From Kuschelorhynchus macadamiae (lineage: Eukaryota; Arthropoda; Insecta; Coleoptera; Curculionidae): 64,000 bases of DNA. Numbering within the stretch: position 1 is the first letter of the stretch; every line of letters starts with the position of its first letter. The DNA lies in NCBI GenBank assembly GCA_030620095.1, contig JAUTXW010000205.1, forward strand, positions 1,178,001 through 1,242,000, written 5' to 3'. The position numbers and the translations under genes are program-made. The notes beneath the pieces were generated by a model. It saw only the letters and a list, made by a program, of their open reading frames with translations. It was not told the DNA's origin and did no database searches. Shown piece after piece: positions 11,851-22,637 of this stretch.

Positions 11851-12060
11851 AAACTAAAGTAACTTATCCTAACCGAGACTATTTATAGGTAAATGTGGTC
11901 ACACTTGGTTGCACCTGACTGTACCGTTGTCAAGTAAACAATAGAGGGGACTATAGGGAATAGGCCCTCTGTCTTTATTTAGTGCTTTCTTACCAGATTT
12001 AACTATTTCTATACTCTCAAATGCGTCCAATAATCTATTATTAGATACATTTTTAATCAA

Positions 12061-12955
12061 CTAAAGATTATTTATTCCTATTCGGTGATTGTTTTCCAAA
12101 GCATGTTGGGCAACGCTTGACTTTTCTGTTCTTCCGTATCTTAAATGTGCCATGTGTTCTTTAAAACGAATGTTTTTTTTTTTAGTTTGCCCAACATATT
12201 TTAGATCACAGTCATTACAGCTAATTTCATAGATGTCACTCCTCTCCCTCAAGTCGACTTTGTCTTTGGGGTTTCCAAGGAGATTTTTCAAACTATTCTC
12301 CGTTTTGTAGGCTACTCTAAAACCCACGTTTTTAAATACTTTTTCTAGACCTCTCGTATATCTGGGATCATATGGGATTACTATGAATTTATTGGAAGCC
12401 TCAGGTATTTGAAGAGTAGTGGCATCTTTTAACATTTTCTTATGCTTATGTCTATTTACTAGTTTATGTACAAAATTATCATTATATCCATTACTTTTAG
12501 CTATATTTTTAATCCGATTCATTTCATTGTTAAAACGTTCTTTACTTAGTAGAAAATTGACTAACCTGTGAGTTAAGAAATGGAATGCTGCCATTTTGTG
12601 TTGACGGCAATGAAATGAGTCGGATGTTATATATCTATCAGTATTAGTAAGTTTCCTATAAATATCAAATTCTAATTTATCGTTATTTCTAATAACTAAC
12701 GTGTCGAGAAAAGGTAATTGCCCATTGTTCTCCTTTTCGTACGTAAAATTAATGGCAGGATATTTATTGTTTAATGTTTCTAAGAAAGTGTTCAAATTTT
12801 CTGTTTTAGTATCAAAAATAGCAAATATATCGTCTACGTATCTATACCACATCCTTGGGAACTATTTGAGTTCTTTTTTGAGTTGGGTTTCTAATCTGCC
12901 CATAAACAAATTTGCAAGGAACGGAGATAAGCAATTGCCCATCGCAGTTCCCTTA
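12061..12955 (-). pseudogene. Penelope-like RT plus GIY-YIG endonuclease, minus copy
   Basis: Reads GTAMGNCLSPFLANLFMGRL, then WYRYVDDIFAIF (RT catalytic YVDD), a linker, and IYEISCNDCDLKYVGQT for the GIY-YIG endonuclease. It stops in NNHRIGINNL at 12061, where the plus copy continues for about 55 more residues. A small lesion near GQTKKK replaces GQTKRSI. The N-terminal half is absent. Confidence 0.8.
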
Positions 12956-12965
12956 GATTTCCAAA

Positions 12966-15008
12966 GAAAAATGTTCGTAGTTATCGATGCCAAATTTTTG
13001 AAGAAAATGTGTTCATTTAAAAACAAACTGAGAAAGTTGAAACCACAAAAACAAATTTCTTCGGAAGTCGAGAACATTGTAGAAAATCTTTCTTCTCAGT
13101 CTTTTGATAATAGAGAAATCGTCCTTTTGAATAAAGGTTTGAATTTTGCAGAACCTCCAGTAAAAAATAGTTTACCAACTATTATAGGGAATATCGAAAG
13201 TTCCATTCAATACGTACCAGAGTCAACTAAGGGATTCATTAGAGAGGCTTGCAGAAATCAAATCTCAAAAAACGTTGTTAACAACAAGTCAAAATATGTT
13301 TCTCGTAAAAACACTGAAATTATCCAGGGACTGAAGAAAAAGGAATGTTTTTATTAAAAAGCTGACAAAGGAAATAAGGTTGTTATACTAGACAAAACAG
13401 ATTATTTTGAAAGAGTAGACAATTTGATTCAAACTGGTCCTTATGATTTAATTGAGAAAAACCCGTTATCAAAAATGATAACAGAAGTAAAAAGTACTTT
13501 AAAACAGTGTAAAAACCTTGTGTCCGATAAACTAAAATTCAAACTAACACATAGTAACCCACAGTTATCTAAACTGTATTACCTTCCCAAAATTCATAAA
13601 CCTGGGAAGTCCATGAGATCTATTGTTTCAGCTGTTGGATCACCAACGTACATGGTTAGTAGAAGAATTCGGCAAATTAAATATCTCGTATGATAACTTT
13701 GGGGTTACTAACTCGTTAGAATTCTTAGATAAAATTAAGAATGTTCACTTAAAAGAAGGTGAAATTTTAATATCTTTTTTATGTAAGCTCATTGTTTCCT
13801 AGTGTACCCATACCACTAGCTTTAGAGTACCTAAAGGAACTACTTGAAATCAATAATTTGAAGAAATTATTGATGAGTATTTACTTCTCACAAAATTATG
13901 TATAAATCAAAATTTTTTTCAGTACAACAATAAATATTATAAACAACTAGAGGGAACTGCGATGGGCAATTGCTTATCTCCGTTCCTTGCAAATTTGTTT
14001 ATGGGCAGATTAGAAACCCAATTCAAAAAAGAACTCAAGTATTTCCCAAGGGTGTGGTATAGATACGTAGACGATATATTTGCTATTTTTGATACTAAAA
14101 CAGAAAATTTGGACACTTTCTTAGAAACATTAAACAATAAATATCCTTCCATTAATTTTACGTACGAAAAGGAGAACAATGGGCAATTACCTTTTCTCGA
14201 CACGTTAGTTATTAGAAATAACGATAAATTAGAATTTGATATTTATAGGAAACTTAATAATACTGATAGATATATAACATCCGACTCATTTCATTGCCGT
14301 CAACACAAAATGGCAGCATTCCATTTCTTAACTCAGAGGTTAGTCAATTTTCTACTAAGTAAAGAACGTTTTAACAATGAAATGAATCGGATTAAAAATA
14401 TAGCTAAAAGTAATGGATATAATGATAATTTTGTACATAAACTAGTAAATAGACATAAGCATAAGAAAATGTTAAAAGATGCCACTACTCTTCAAATACC
14501 TGAGGCTTCCAATAAATTCATAGTAATCCCATATGATCCCAGATATACGAGAGGTCTAGAAAAAGCATTTAAAAACGTAGGTTTTAGAGTAGCCTACAAA
14601 ACGGAGAATAGTTTGAAAAATCTCCTTGGAAACCCCAAAGACAAAGTCGACTTGAGGGAGAGGAGTGGCATCTATGAAATTAGCTGTAATGACTGTGATC
14701 TAAAATATGTTGGGCAAACTAAACGCTCCATAAACATTCGTTTTAAAGAACACATGGCACATTTAAGATACGGAAGAACAGAAAAGTCAAGCATTGCCCA
14801 GCATGCTTTGGAAAACAATCACCGAATAGGAATAAATAATCTTAAGTTGATTAAAAATGTATCTAATAATAGATTATTGGATGCATTTGAGAGTATAGAA
14901 ATAGTTAAATGTGGTAAGAAAGCACTAAATAAATACAGAGGGCCTATTCCCTATAGTCCCCTCTATTGTTTACTTGACAACGGTACAGTCAGGTGCAACC
15001 AAGTGTGA
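12966..15008 (+). pseudogene. Penelope-like polyprotein (RT and GIY-YIG endonuclease)
   Basis: The N-terminal part runs 12966-13357 (NLSSQSFDNREIVLLNKGLN). An in-frame TAA precedes KADKGNKVVILDKTDYF. Then YYLPKIHKPGKSMRSIVSAV and GSPTYMVSRR follow (to about 13690). Lesions between 13690 and 13950 break the SFDVVSLFPSVP-type block. From 13962 the frame is open to the end: MGNCLSPFLANLFMGRL, YRYVDDIFAIF and the endonuclease GIYEISCNDC with KYVGQTKRS. The 348-residue C-terminal frame keeps the YVDD and GIY-YIG landmarks. RT function is lost through the upstream breaks. Confidence 0.8.
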
Positions 15009-15054
15009 CCACATTTACCTATAAATAGTCTCGGTTAGGATAAGTTACTTTAGT

Positions 15055-15110
15055 TTATATCATCTGCTGATGATGCTAACTTGGTTAGCGAAACGCGCGT
15101 CCAGAACGTA
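15055..15110 (+). ncRNA. Hammerhead ribozyme motif (type I) of the plus Penelope copy
   Basis: CTGATGA at 15067-15073. Stem II is GCTAAC (75-80) and GTTAGC (84-89) with a TTG loop, followed by GAAA at 15090-15093. A minimal stem III ends in GTC at 15099-15101. CTG at 15064-15066 pairs with CAG at 15102-15104 to close stem I. Predicted cleavage is after 15101. All invariant core bases are present. Confidence 0.78.
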
Positions 15111-15150
15111 ACAAGTTGTGGTGTAGTGTGGTTACAACTCTTGTATTTTG

Positions 15151-15202
15151 AGTTGTAACCACACTACACCACAACTTGTTACGTTCTGGACGCGCGTTTC
15201 GC
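15151..15202 (-). repeat. 52-bp inverted fragment of the Penelope 3' end
   Basis: This sequence is an exact reverse complement of about 15088-15139, separated from it by an 11-nt spacer, so the two form a strong hairpin. The fragment starts inside the ribozyme between stem II and GAAA. It looks like a third, very short inverted Penelope copy. Confidence 0.7.
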
Positions 15203-15381
15203 AAGATTTTTAAAAGAAAATTATAACTTTATTGTGAACTTACTTTTCTTAATAATATGCTTAAGATCGTTTCATTATATATTATATAATATATTAATTA
15301 AATTGTTGGGTTTTAGTTAGTAGTTCTAGTTTCTTTCAGACTGTATTAAAAAATATAAATTTTAATTGGAAATAATGAATG

Positions 15382-15524
15382 TATTATTATTATTATTATT
15401 ATTATTATGCTTTGTTGTCTCATAGTATTCCTGTGGTTGTATTTTATACTGACGGGTTATACCAAGTCAGTACAAAAAATAAAATTATATTATTATTATT
15501 AATATTATTATTATTATCATTATT
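15382..15524. repeat. (ATT)n microsatellites
   Basis: Two short ATT/TTA tracts, at about 15382-15408 and 15488-15524. Confidence 0.85.
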
Positions 15525-16190
15525 CTATTAACTATTTGAGTTAATAACTCTAAAACCCCAAAAACTAAATAATTTTTTCTAACTCCAAGTTCACAATATC
15601 TCTTTGTTTCACAATGGTATAATGGTACAAATGCAATTGTTATAGAAATTTACAAAAAAAAAAACTTAATAAATATTTGCTATATCCGAGCTGCTCTTCT
15701 AAACTACCATTTGACCCAAAAAAAACTTGCGAAAATTCGGTCGACTAAATTTTTATTTTTAATGGCGCCAGTTGACAATATTTCGGTTTCAAGTTGTCGT
15801 AATGGTTCTAAGGCAATAATTAAACAAATTTACACAAAAAAAAAACTATATTAAGGTTATTTACCTTAAGTGGAACGCCCTGTATGTCGTGCTTTGAATT
15901 ATTTGGTCCATTGCATTTTTTCCACATGAAATGAATATCAATGCGAAATTGGGAAAAGCAGTAAAACAAATGATCAAGGTCAAATATTTATTATAAATAT
16001 TATTAGAGTATAAAAAATGGTGTAACTGACGACTGACTTCAATGTAAAGGGTACACTTTATGGATGACTAGCATTAGCATTAACACCGTTTAGCAACAAA
16101 AACTGGTTCTTTCAATTTGAGCAGACTTTAGTGTATATTTAGTGAATAAAAAAGTACATTATATTGTAAATATACTGAAATAAAATATCA
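15525..16190. other. Intergenic, downstream of the host gene 3' end
   Basis: AT-rich with no ORF of note. CGCCCTGTATG at about 15880 resembles one end of the CAGGGTG-type repeats. Confidence 0.4.
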
Positions 16191-16195
16191 CAAAT

Positions 16196-16201
16196 TTTAT
16201 T
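16196..16201 (-). promoter_or_regulatory. AATAAA poly(A) signal for the distal 3' end of the host gene
   Basis: AATAAA on the minus strand about 140 nt after the TAG at 16342-16344. Confidence 0.5.
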
Positions 16202-16341
16202 GACACAATGGTAAAGTTGTCTTTTGAACTGAGTAAGAGCGTTCTCACCCAAAAATACTAAAAATACATATTAAGTTGCAAAAACTTTACTCTAAACAAT
16301 TAATTACTGGGTTAAAAATTTCAAAACTTGAACGATATTTT

Positions 16342-16443
16342 CTATTTAGCACCATAAGTTTTGGACACTGACACTGAACCACTCGCTCCGCCTGCAATGT
16401 TGCCAACCAGGTTGCTCACAGCTCCTAATGTAGCTATCGGAAT
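16342..16443 (-). CDS. Host gene, distal terminal exon (alternative 3' end 1)
   Basis: On the minus strand an acceptor TTTTTAG precedes 102 nt. They encode IPIATLGAVSNLVGNIAGG, then ASGSVSVSKTYGAK and TAG. The exon starts in phase 0, which fits the upstream exon 21529-21724 (ends ...RDIFN, phase 0). Composition is small and polar with Gly, Ala and Ser, as in the first exon at 44643-44822. AATAAA lies downstream at 16196-16201. Confidence 0.7.
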   Translation of the reverse strand: MPIATLGAVSNLVGNIAGGASGSVSVSKTYGAK

Positions 16444-17428
16444 CTAAAAACATAAAATATTTAAATAAGTTAACATTAGAAAAATTATAGAATCATCATC
16501 TAAAAATAAAAGCTCCTTCCATTCATAAAAATATTGTTGAAATTTTATAAACTAATTCAAGGTGTTTCAAAAAACAAGGGTCATCGCTTAATGGGGGATT
16601 CCTTGTCCAAAAATAAGGCGAAATATGTATATGGGTCCGCAAATGTTTGGTTTTTAAGATACAGATGGTGTTAAAGTGGAAATCACATTTTCAATTTTTT
16701 TAAATAACTTTTACAAGAAACGGTATTTTCCCTCACAATTTGGTGACGGGGGGTTTTTTGAGGTGAGAAATCATAATTTGATATTAGTTTTTATGCAGCA
16801 CCAACAGCCCGCTGCGGACGCTATTATAATTTTACTTAATTTACTGTAACTTTTTGGACAGTGTACTTTTGGGACTCTTTATGAATAAACCTTATTCCTA
16901 TATCTCTTCTAAGCAAAACAAATATACATTCTGAGCAACGCTAGAGATGACAATTTTCGAGAAATTTGCAAAAAAGCAGATTACGAAGTCCCTTAGGAGC
17001 TAGGTGAAGTCATCACTTATGTGCCTAGGGGACTCGGTAGCCTGCTTCAATTTCGATTGAAAAATTCTTCTTGGTATTGATTTCACTTTCATTTTCGAAA
17101 TATTAACGAATTAAAAAATATTCCGTGATTTTATTAATTTAATAATTTATTTCTAACATTTAAATTATTGTTTAATTATTCCTACAATATTAAATACTAA
17201 CTAAAAATTAATGAAAAAATTTCAAGATATGATTGAAATGGCCACTTTCAATAGCAAAAGATCCACCTCTAAAGGTCTCATTTAAGAACTGACTAATGGA
17301 GACAGCAAAATGTGTTGCTGCTCACTCATGTTGAAACAACAAATTTTTATTTAGCATATTTAGAAGAAGCAAACCTTCTAAATCATTTTTAGGAAATTGA
17401 GGTAGGAAGCATGATTTAGCGGACTTCT
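16444..17428. other. Intron of the host gene, no other gene seen
   Basis: AT-rich. GGTGTTTCAAAAAACAAGGG near 16560 has the look of a mariner-type terminal or subterminal sequence, but no partner end was fixed. Confidence 0.4.
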
Positions 17429-17855
17429 TTGGTTTTTGAGGAAATGCACCATCGCTTTAGTTCTGTGATCAGCCAACTATTTTATACTGATCAATTTGAA
17501 AATTACAACAATAATTTTCTAGATAATATTTTAAGTTTAGTTAAAAAAGACTTTCCTTGTATAAATTACTTAAAACTAAAAACTGAACTGCAAGTAATTT
17601 ATGATCGTACTGATTTTCGTGTAAGTTCTGGAGCTATTTCAATGCTTCAACCTTTTATAAATTATAACCTAAGTGATATGTTTTCTGAAACCGTCAAAAT
17701 ATTTACTTTATTGTGTAATTTGCCAATGACAAAGAAGCGAACGTTGTTTTTCGACCTTAATTATAATAAAGACTTTTCTACGTAACACCATGGGCCAAGA
17801 TCGACTATCCGCTTTAGCAATGTTAAGTATCGAGAAATTGTTTATAAAAGGAATG
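17429..17855 (+). pseudogene. hAT transposase C-terminal fragment (ZMYM1-like)
   Basis: The frame reads LKTELQVIYDRTDFRVSSGA, LSDMFSETVKIFTLLCNLPM, then after a one-base shift SERCFSTL and KTFLRNTMGQDRLSALAMLS. ERCFSTL, FLRNTMG and RLSALAMLSIE are hallmarks of the hAT dimerisation region in ZMYM1/TTF-type transposases. Only this end remains. A mariner-type relic on the same strand follows at once. Confidence 0.7.
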
Positions 17856-17879
17856 TGCGTGCAATTTTAACTAACGTGT

Positions 17880-18690
17880 CATTCAGCATTTTTCCAATTC
17901 TAAAGAACGAAGAAAAATTTGAAAACCCGAGGAAAATATCATTAACGTTATGGCATATATTGAATTTAATCCCAATGTTAGTAATAGAGCATTGCCTCTC
18001 GTCTTGGGTATATCACGTACTAATGTTCACAATATTTTAATTGATCATGGGTAAGTTCTAACGGCATTAGAAAATACATTCTTTTAAATGTCTTACAATA
18101 TAGTTTTTTTATTTTTAGACTGCCCCCATATGTTTAGTTTTACATCAGGTTTTGAATCACCAAGTGAAGGTAAAGTCAATATACATAACATTCATTTTCA
18201 GTCTATGGAAAATCCTCATTGGTTGCGCGAAGTTCAACGTCAAGGACGTTGGAGCCTTAATGTGTAGTGTGGCATCTTTGGAGGCATTATTGGATCGTAT
18301 GTCTTCGATCGACCACTAAATGGCAACGTGTGTCTAGATTCTTTGGTCAACCAATTATCGATTTTGTTAGAAAATGTCCACTGGACATACAGCAAAATTT
18401 GTTTTTGGCACTGGATGATTGTCCAGCATATTTTGCTATAAATGTTCGAAAACATCTAAACGCAGTATTTTAACAGGCAGCGGTGGAGTGGAAGCCTATT
18501 TTCGTGGCCACCAGAATCCCCACTTCAACCGTTTGGAATTATATTTATGGGGGCGGTTAAAGGACATCGTACTTCAAACTCAACCTACGCAAGACGTGAA
18601 AAACAGAATTCGGAATGCAATTCACAGTCTATAAGTAGCCGAAATTGAATCTGCAGTTTTTTCCACGCAAGAGAGACTCCAGCAATGCAT
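17880..18690 (+). pseudogene. Tc1/mariner-superfamily transposase relic
   Basis: Frames give MAYIEFNPNVSNRALPLVLG and ISRTNVHNILIDHG (second helix-turn-helix). A gap follows, then SMENPHWLREVQRQGRWSLN, a stretch matching GPYxFDxxLNG, a block in place of FQxDGxPAHYA, and LYLWGRLKDIVLQTQP with VKNRIRNAIHSL. Stops and at least three frameshifts are present and the catalytic Asp blocks are damaged. It may have landed in the hAT fragment just upstream. Confidence 0.65.
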
Positions 18691-19184
18691 ATAACATGAT
18701 GGACAGCGCTTTCAGCATTTAAGAGGGTATTAAACACTTTTTTTTCTGAATCGATCCTTTTCATGACCGCAATTTACACAAGAAAGAAAATTTCGTAAAA
18801 ATATGAAGATACATTTTCAAAAATCTTATCAAAATACATTGAATTTTCTCATTAAATTTCCTTTCACCGATATTTAAGGTTAGAAACAAGATATCGAACC
18901 GCAGTTTTCACTGGCTTGTTTGGTCATCATTTTGCTATTTTTTCATGGAAAAAAGTAATACCAATAGATTTAAAGGTATAAGAAAATTTACAATTTTTAT
19001 CGTGATATCGAAAAATGCCCTCTACTGGCGACATACCAAACTACAATTATCACAAATAAAGAAGATTTTTGATGCCCAAAAAAAGCTCCTTTTAACGAGA
19101 CTAAGTTTGTTGAATTTACCAAAATATTTGAAAACCCCCCCACCACTTTATTTTTAGAGATAGGACAAAAAATTTTTTACAAAA

Positions 19185-19600
19185 AAGTTTTCTTTTTTCA
19201 AAAATATATATGTTCTTAGTTTGGATAAGAGCCTTCTGTAATAATTCGACTTTAAATTTTTATTTTAATGCAATTGCAAATTCTTTGGTCGAGCAAGCCA
19301 TGAAAACCGAACAGAATGTCGATATTGCTTAGCCATGGATAAAGACGGATAACAAAACAAATGAACTGAAATAATATATTAAGAACATTGCATTTTAACA
19401 GTTAATAAGCCAAATAAATATTTGAGCAAATTAAATAAATATTCACATAGGAATCTCCATTATTAAAACAAATTTTTGAATTGCGTTGCTAATATAAAGA
19501 GTTTATTCGTTATTTAAGATCAAATTTTCCTCACAAGAAATTATCTAGTGGGGGTAAGGTCAGAACTATTTGCTGGTCAAAAAAAAAGCATATAACTTTT
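19185..19600. repeat. Dispersed repeat, copy 1 (3' part of a mariner-type element)
   Basis: It aligns over about 400 bp with 21870-22400 (shared landmarks CAAAAATATATA, AGTTTGGATAAG, GCTTAGCCATGGAT, AACAAAACAAATG, AAGAAATTATCTAGTG). At its right end the minus strand encodes PANSSDLTP, the tail of a transposase block, so the repeat is the 3' region of a minus-strand transposon. Confidence 0.65.
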
Positions 19601-19689
19601 CCCCCTCCCTGTATTGTAAGCAACGTATTTTGACACTGCTTTGACAGACGTAAGTGAAAGTTACTCAACAAGGTATTGGTTGCCCTACA

Positions 19690-19711
19690 GGATGTAAGTC
19701 AACTTACATCC
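19690..19711. repeat. Perfect short palindrome, arms GGATGTAAGT
   Basis: Two 10-nt arms around a 2-nt centre. The same GGATGTAAGT sequence caps the hairpin at 21082-21178 on the other side of the Crypton relic. Confidence 0.6.
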
Positions 19712-19814
19712 CTAGGCAAATAATAATCTAAAATTATTATAAGTAGCTTTAATTTTTGATTTCATCAACATATTACAAAAATCCGGGCAAAAATCCGGTG
19801 ATATTAATTGAAAT

Positions 19815-20853
19815 GAATATTAATGGTACAATTATTACAATTATTCACATTATTATCAAAATTTGGAAACACTTTTTCTCGTTTCTTCTCGATGTATATT
19901 ACATTTCCTGACTCCGCAGATCCTTCATTTCTAACCAATGTTTCTGTCACTGTTGAAGCACTGCAAGAGACTTCTGGCTGGGTCTTATGGTATAAAATTT
20001 TATTCGCTACTTCCTTTTTATTATTAAGGCTCTCAGCTACGTAACTTTCCGCAATAATAGCGGATTTCCATCCACCATGTCACTTGATAGCTAATACATC
20101 AACTGCAAGAGTTTCCAGTATACATTTTGAAGTTCTTAAACTTGGAATTGACGAAAACGTATTTTTCCAGACAGGCTGGTTTAAGCACTTTCCATTTTGA
20201 TGTTGCATAAAGAAGCGCGGATTAATAGTCGTCATGTGGGATCTTGTAACAATGTACTTTTGAATTATTTTGAAATTACAAACCTGAGTGTCGTCACTTT
20301 TTATCACTGTAAATGTACGTGACATTCCATTTTTGGAGTCAGAAATGGTCACAATTATGACTTCTTGACTTATTTTAACATTGTCCATTTTCATTTCACA
20401 GACTTCATTAGAACGGCACGCTCCAGCAACTCCCATTACCTTTACGACCTTCATCAATAAATATATATCATCAGAGGCTTCAAGCATGAACTTATTCACA
20501 TCTTCCCTGTTAAACACATTCGATTTTTTGGGTCTATAACCATCATTTTTTGTTTTTAAAAATGCTCGAAGTTTTAAATACTTAGAAATATCTATATTTT
20601 CCTCTATAAAAAAGATGGACTTCAACATCGAAAACTCACACCATAAGCTTGATGGAGACTTCAATATAGCACTTTTTTCATGGAAATACGCCAAAAATAA
20701 GGTTTCAGAGACTGCAGTAGCCGTCTTGCTTTGGTACCAATTCTTAAAGGATTTATATGCTGCTTCGTACCTTTTTTTCGACTTTTCCGGTAGTAGAGAT
20801 AAACAAGCAATATTCGCTGATTCTTCTATGTCTGAACCATCCATTTTGTCCAC
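19815..20853 (-). pseudogene. Crypton-type tyrosine recombinase
   Basis: From ATG at 20853 (complement) the frame reads LPEKSKKRYEAAYKSFKNWY (core-binding domain), DISKYLKLRAFLKTKNDGYR, MGVAGACRSNEVCEMKMDN (catalytic Arg of box I) and RFFMQHQNGKC. A deletion follows that removes the H of HxxR but keeps RTS. Next come VDVLAIK, a TGA, and HGGWKSAIIAESY (box II His). The stop is a CGA-to-TGA type change in the expected KRHGGW motif. A poorly conserved tail runs to about 19815. The scheme fits insect Cryptons; the deletion and stop make it inactive. Confidence 0.75.
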
Positions 20854-21081
20854 ACAGAATCAAACAATTTGACTTCTTCAAACTTTTCGCTATGAATTGT
20901 CAAATTGACGTTGTTGATAAAATAAAAACAGCTTATGTTGCTCTGGCAACGAATCACGGCTGCCTTCATAATTTAATGAGAATGCTATCCAATGTAATGA
21001 TATGGAAAATTCAAAAATATATCCAACATTTTCTTGTAAACATACAATAAAGGGAGAAGGAAAAATGTTATATACTATATG

Positions 21082-21178
21082 GGATGTAAGTACATTAACC
21101 AGTCTCGAACTTTTTTACCAGCCCTCGCTATCGCTCGGTCGCAAGCTCGTCCTCGACTGGTAAATGTTACTTACATCC
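21082..21178. repeat. 97-nt imperfect hairpin, arms start GGATGTAAGTA
   Basis: The left arm runs GGATGTAAGTACATTAACCA then GTCTCGA. The right arm, reverse complemented, runs GGATGTAAGTAACATTTACC then AGTCGAGGACGAGC. The loop region is GC-rich (CCCTCGCTATCGCTCGG). It lies about 230 bp upstream of the Crypton start. Confidence 0.7.
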
Positions 21179-21528
21179 TTTATAGTATAAATAACTATTT
21201 GTTAACTTAATAGACCGGAATTCCGGAAAACACCACTTTTTTAAATTGTTTGTTTAAATGTGACGGTTACTTCCCTTAGCAGGTATGTTCAATCAAACTT
21301 TTTTTAATGTAAATCTCTACAACGAATAGTTTCCGACATACAGTAGGTACCTTGCAATAAGTTGACGCAATATTTTATTAAATTCAACACTTATAACAAA
21401 ATTTTTAAATCACTGCTCAAGATCATTTACAACTGGCCAAAATATAATGAAAAGAAAAATTTAATAACTTCATTATAAATTGATAATAGTTATTAAACTA
21501 ATAAACATTGTAGCAAGATCATACTTAC

Positions 21529-21724
21529 GTTAAATATATCTCGGATAAAATTCCCATTGTACTGTTTTCGCACAGTGGCAGTATAGGTCGCTGGTGGAGG
21601 ACCATAATAATCAGCGCCGTATCCGATTCCTTTATAAGAGTCCACAGCACCATAAGCACCAGCATTCGCGCTACCAGCTACTACACCTCCATAATATGGG
21701 GGCAGTTCACCGCTATTTATATTG
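21529..21724 (-). CDS. Host gene, penultimate exon of 3' end 1
   Basis: Minus strand: acceptor TTTTGTAG, 196 nt, donor GTAAGT. After one nucleotide completing the previous codon (AC plus C gives Thr) it reads NINSGELPPYYGGVVAGSAN, then AGAYGAVDSYKGIGYGADYY and GPPPATYTATVRKQ, ending RDIFN in phase 0. Gly/Tyr/Pro/Ala-rich, as in cuticular or extracellular matrix proteins. It links to exon 35253-35383 upstream and 16342-16443 downstream. Confidence 0.75.
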
Positions 21725-21869
21725 CTACAAAATATATTTCAAATATTATTTGCGCACCTTATTTGAAGGCATACAAAAAAAAAGGTTTATATACAAATTT
21801 TTAAATTTTTTACGAATATTTTAGATTTTAGTTATAAATATCCTATATTTTATTTAAAATATAACATCT

Positions 21870-22400
21870 GGTCATTTTTCTCTTTTCAAAAATATATAGT
21901 TTGTCTAAGTTTGGATAAGCGTTTTCTGTAATAAATCGACTTTAAGCTTTTATTTTAATGTCAATTAAGCAGCCCATCTTTGGTCTAGGAAGCCATGAAA
22001 GCCAAACAGAATTTGATGAGTGTTGAATCTCGCTTAGCCATGGATGAGGACGAATAACAAAACAAATGTACTGAAATAATATAGAATATACTAAGAAAAG
22101 TTTGAATTTTAACAGTTAGAAAGAGTAATACATATTTTAACAAATTAGTTAAATATTTACATAGAAACCTCGATTATCAAAACAATCTTGATACAATTTA
22201 ATTAATTTTTAAGCTGCGTTGCTAAAAAGTTTTTTCGTTATTTAAAATTGAAATTTCTTGCTCAATTTTGTCGAAATTCTACCCAATTATATATACTATT
22301 GAAGTAAACTTTGTCCTTCAAATGTCCCCGCACAAGAAATTATCTAGTGCGGTAAGGTCAGGGCTATTTGCTGGCCAGGGAATAGGTCCGTCTCTCCCCT
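21870..22400. repeat. Dispersed repeat, copy 2 (3' part of a mariner-type element)
   Basis: Direct-orientation partner of 19185-19600. This copy is longer and continues into readable transposase on the minus strand (22280-22520). Confidence 0.65.
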
Positions 22401-22520
22401 ATTCACAAATTATACTGGTTATTAAGAAAATGAGCCATCGTTTGAATGTTATGGAGAGGTACGCCATCTTGATGCCAAATAAAATCTCTATACTGGCGAA
22501 TTGGATTATTCTCCAACAAC
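22280..22520 (-). pseudogene. Tc1/mariner-superfamily transposase fragment
   Basis: Minus-strand frames give NPIRQYRDFIWHQDGVPLHN (second catalytic Asp in HQDG), MAHFLNNQYN, and then in shifted frames WIGERR, PIPWPANSPDLTALDNFLCG. That is the FQxDGxPxHN, FLNNxF and WIGRxGPIPWPARSPDLTPLD series. The third catalytic Asp in SPDL survives. Frameshifts separate the blocks. Confidence 0.7.
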
Positions 22521-22637
22521 TCATCTACTTCGTGTCTTATGTTAAATCTTTATTAGGCTATAATAGAAAATCCAGAACATTTTACCTGTATAATATCCGA
22601 AAAACGGGTTCAGATATATAGTCTTATAGTTTGTGTT

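Larger units (their letters stand above)
11757..12955 (-). mobile_element. Penelope-like element, 5'-truncated copy, minus strand
   Basis: This copy shares its 3' end and untranslated sequence almost base for base with the plus copy at 12956-15150. It starts abruptly in the middle of the RT domain, at the GTAMGNCLSPF block near 12955, where it is fused head to head to the plus copy. It ends near 11757 after a hammerhead motif. Inverted, 5'-truncated tandem copies are a known Penelope-like insertion form. Confidence 0.8.
12956..15150 (+). mobile_element. Penelope-like element, longer copy, plus strand
   Basis: Joined head to head with the minus copy at about 12955. It holds the N-terminal region, RT, GIY-YIG endonuclease, a short 3' untranslated region and a hammerhead motif, and ends near TTGTATTTTG at 15150. 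Near identity with the minus copy in the shared 1.2 kb points to one insertion event or recent paired insertions. Confidence 0.8.

Noticed and set aside
12701..12965. Plus-strand open frame over the head-to-head Penelope junction (start of the 218-codon frame)
   Set aside because: Up to about 12965 it is antisense to the minus-strand RT. Only the part from 12966 onward is real plus-strand Penelope sequence.
19823..20044. 73-codon plus-strand frame
   Set aside because: Antisense shadow of the Crypton recombinase C-terminal region.
21121..21160. GC-rich hairpin loop as a possible tRNA or other structured RNA
   Set aside because: No tRNA A or B box, no cloverleaf arms, and the sequence is explained as the loop region of an inverted repeat.
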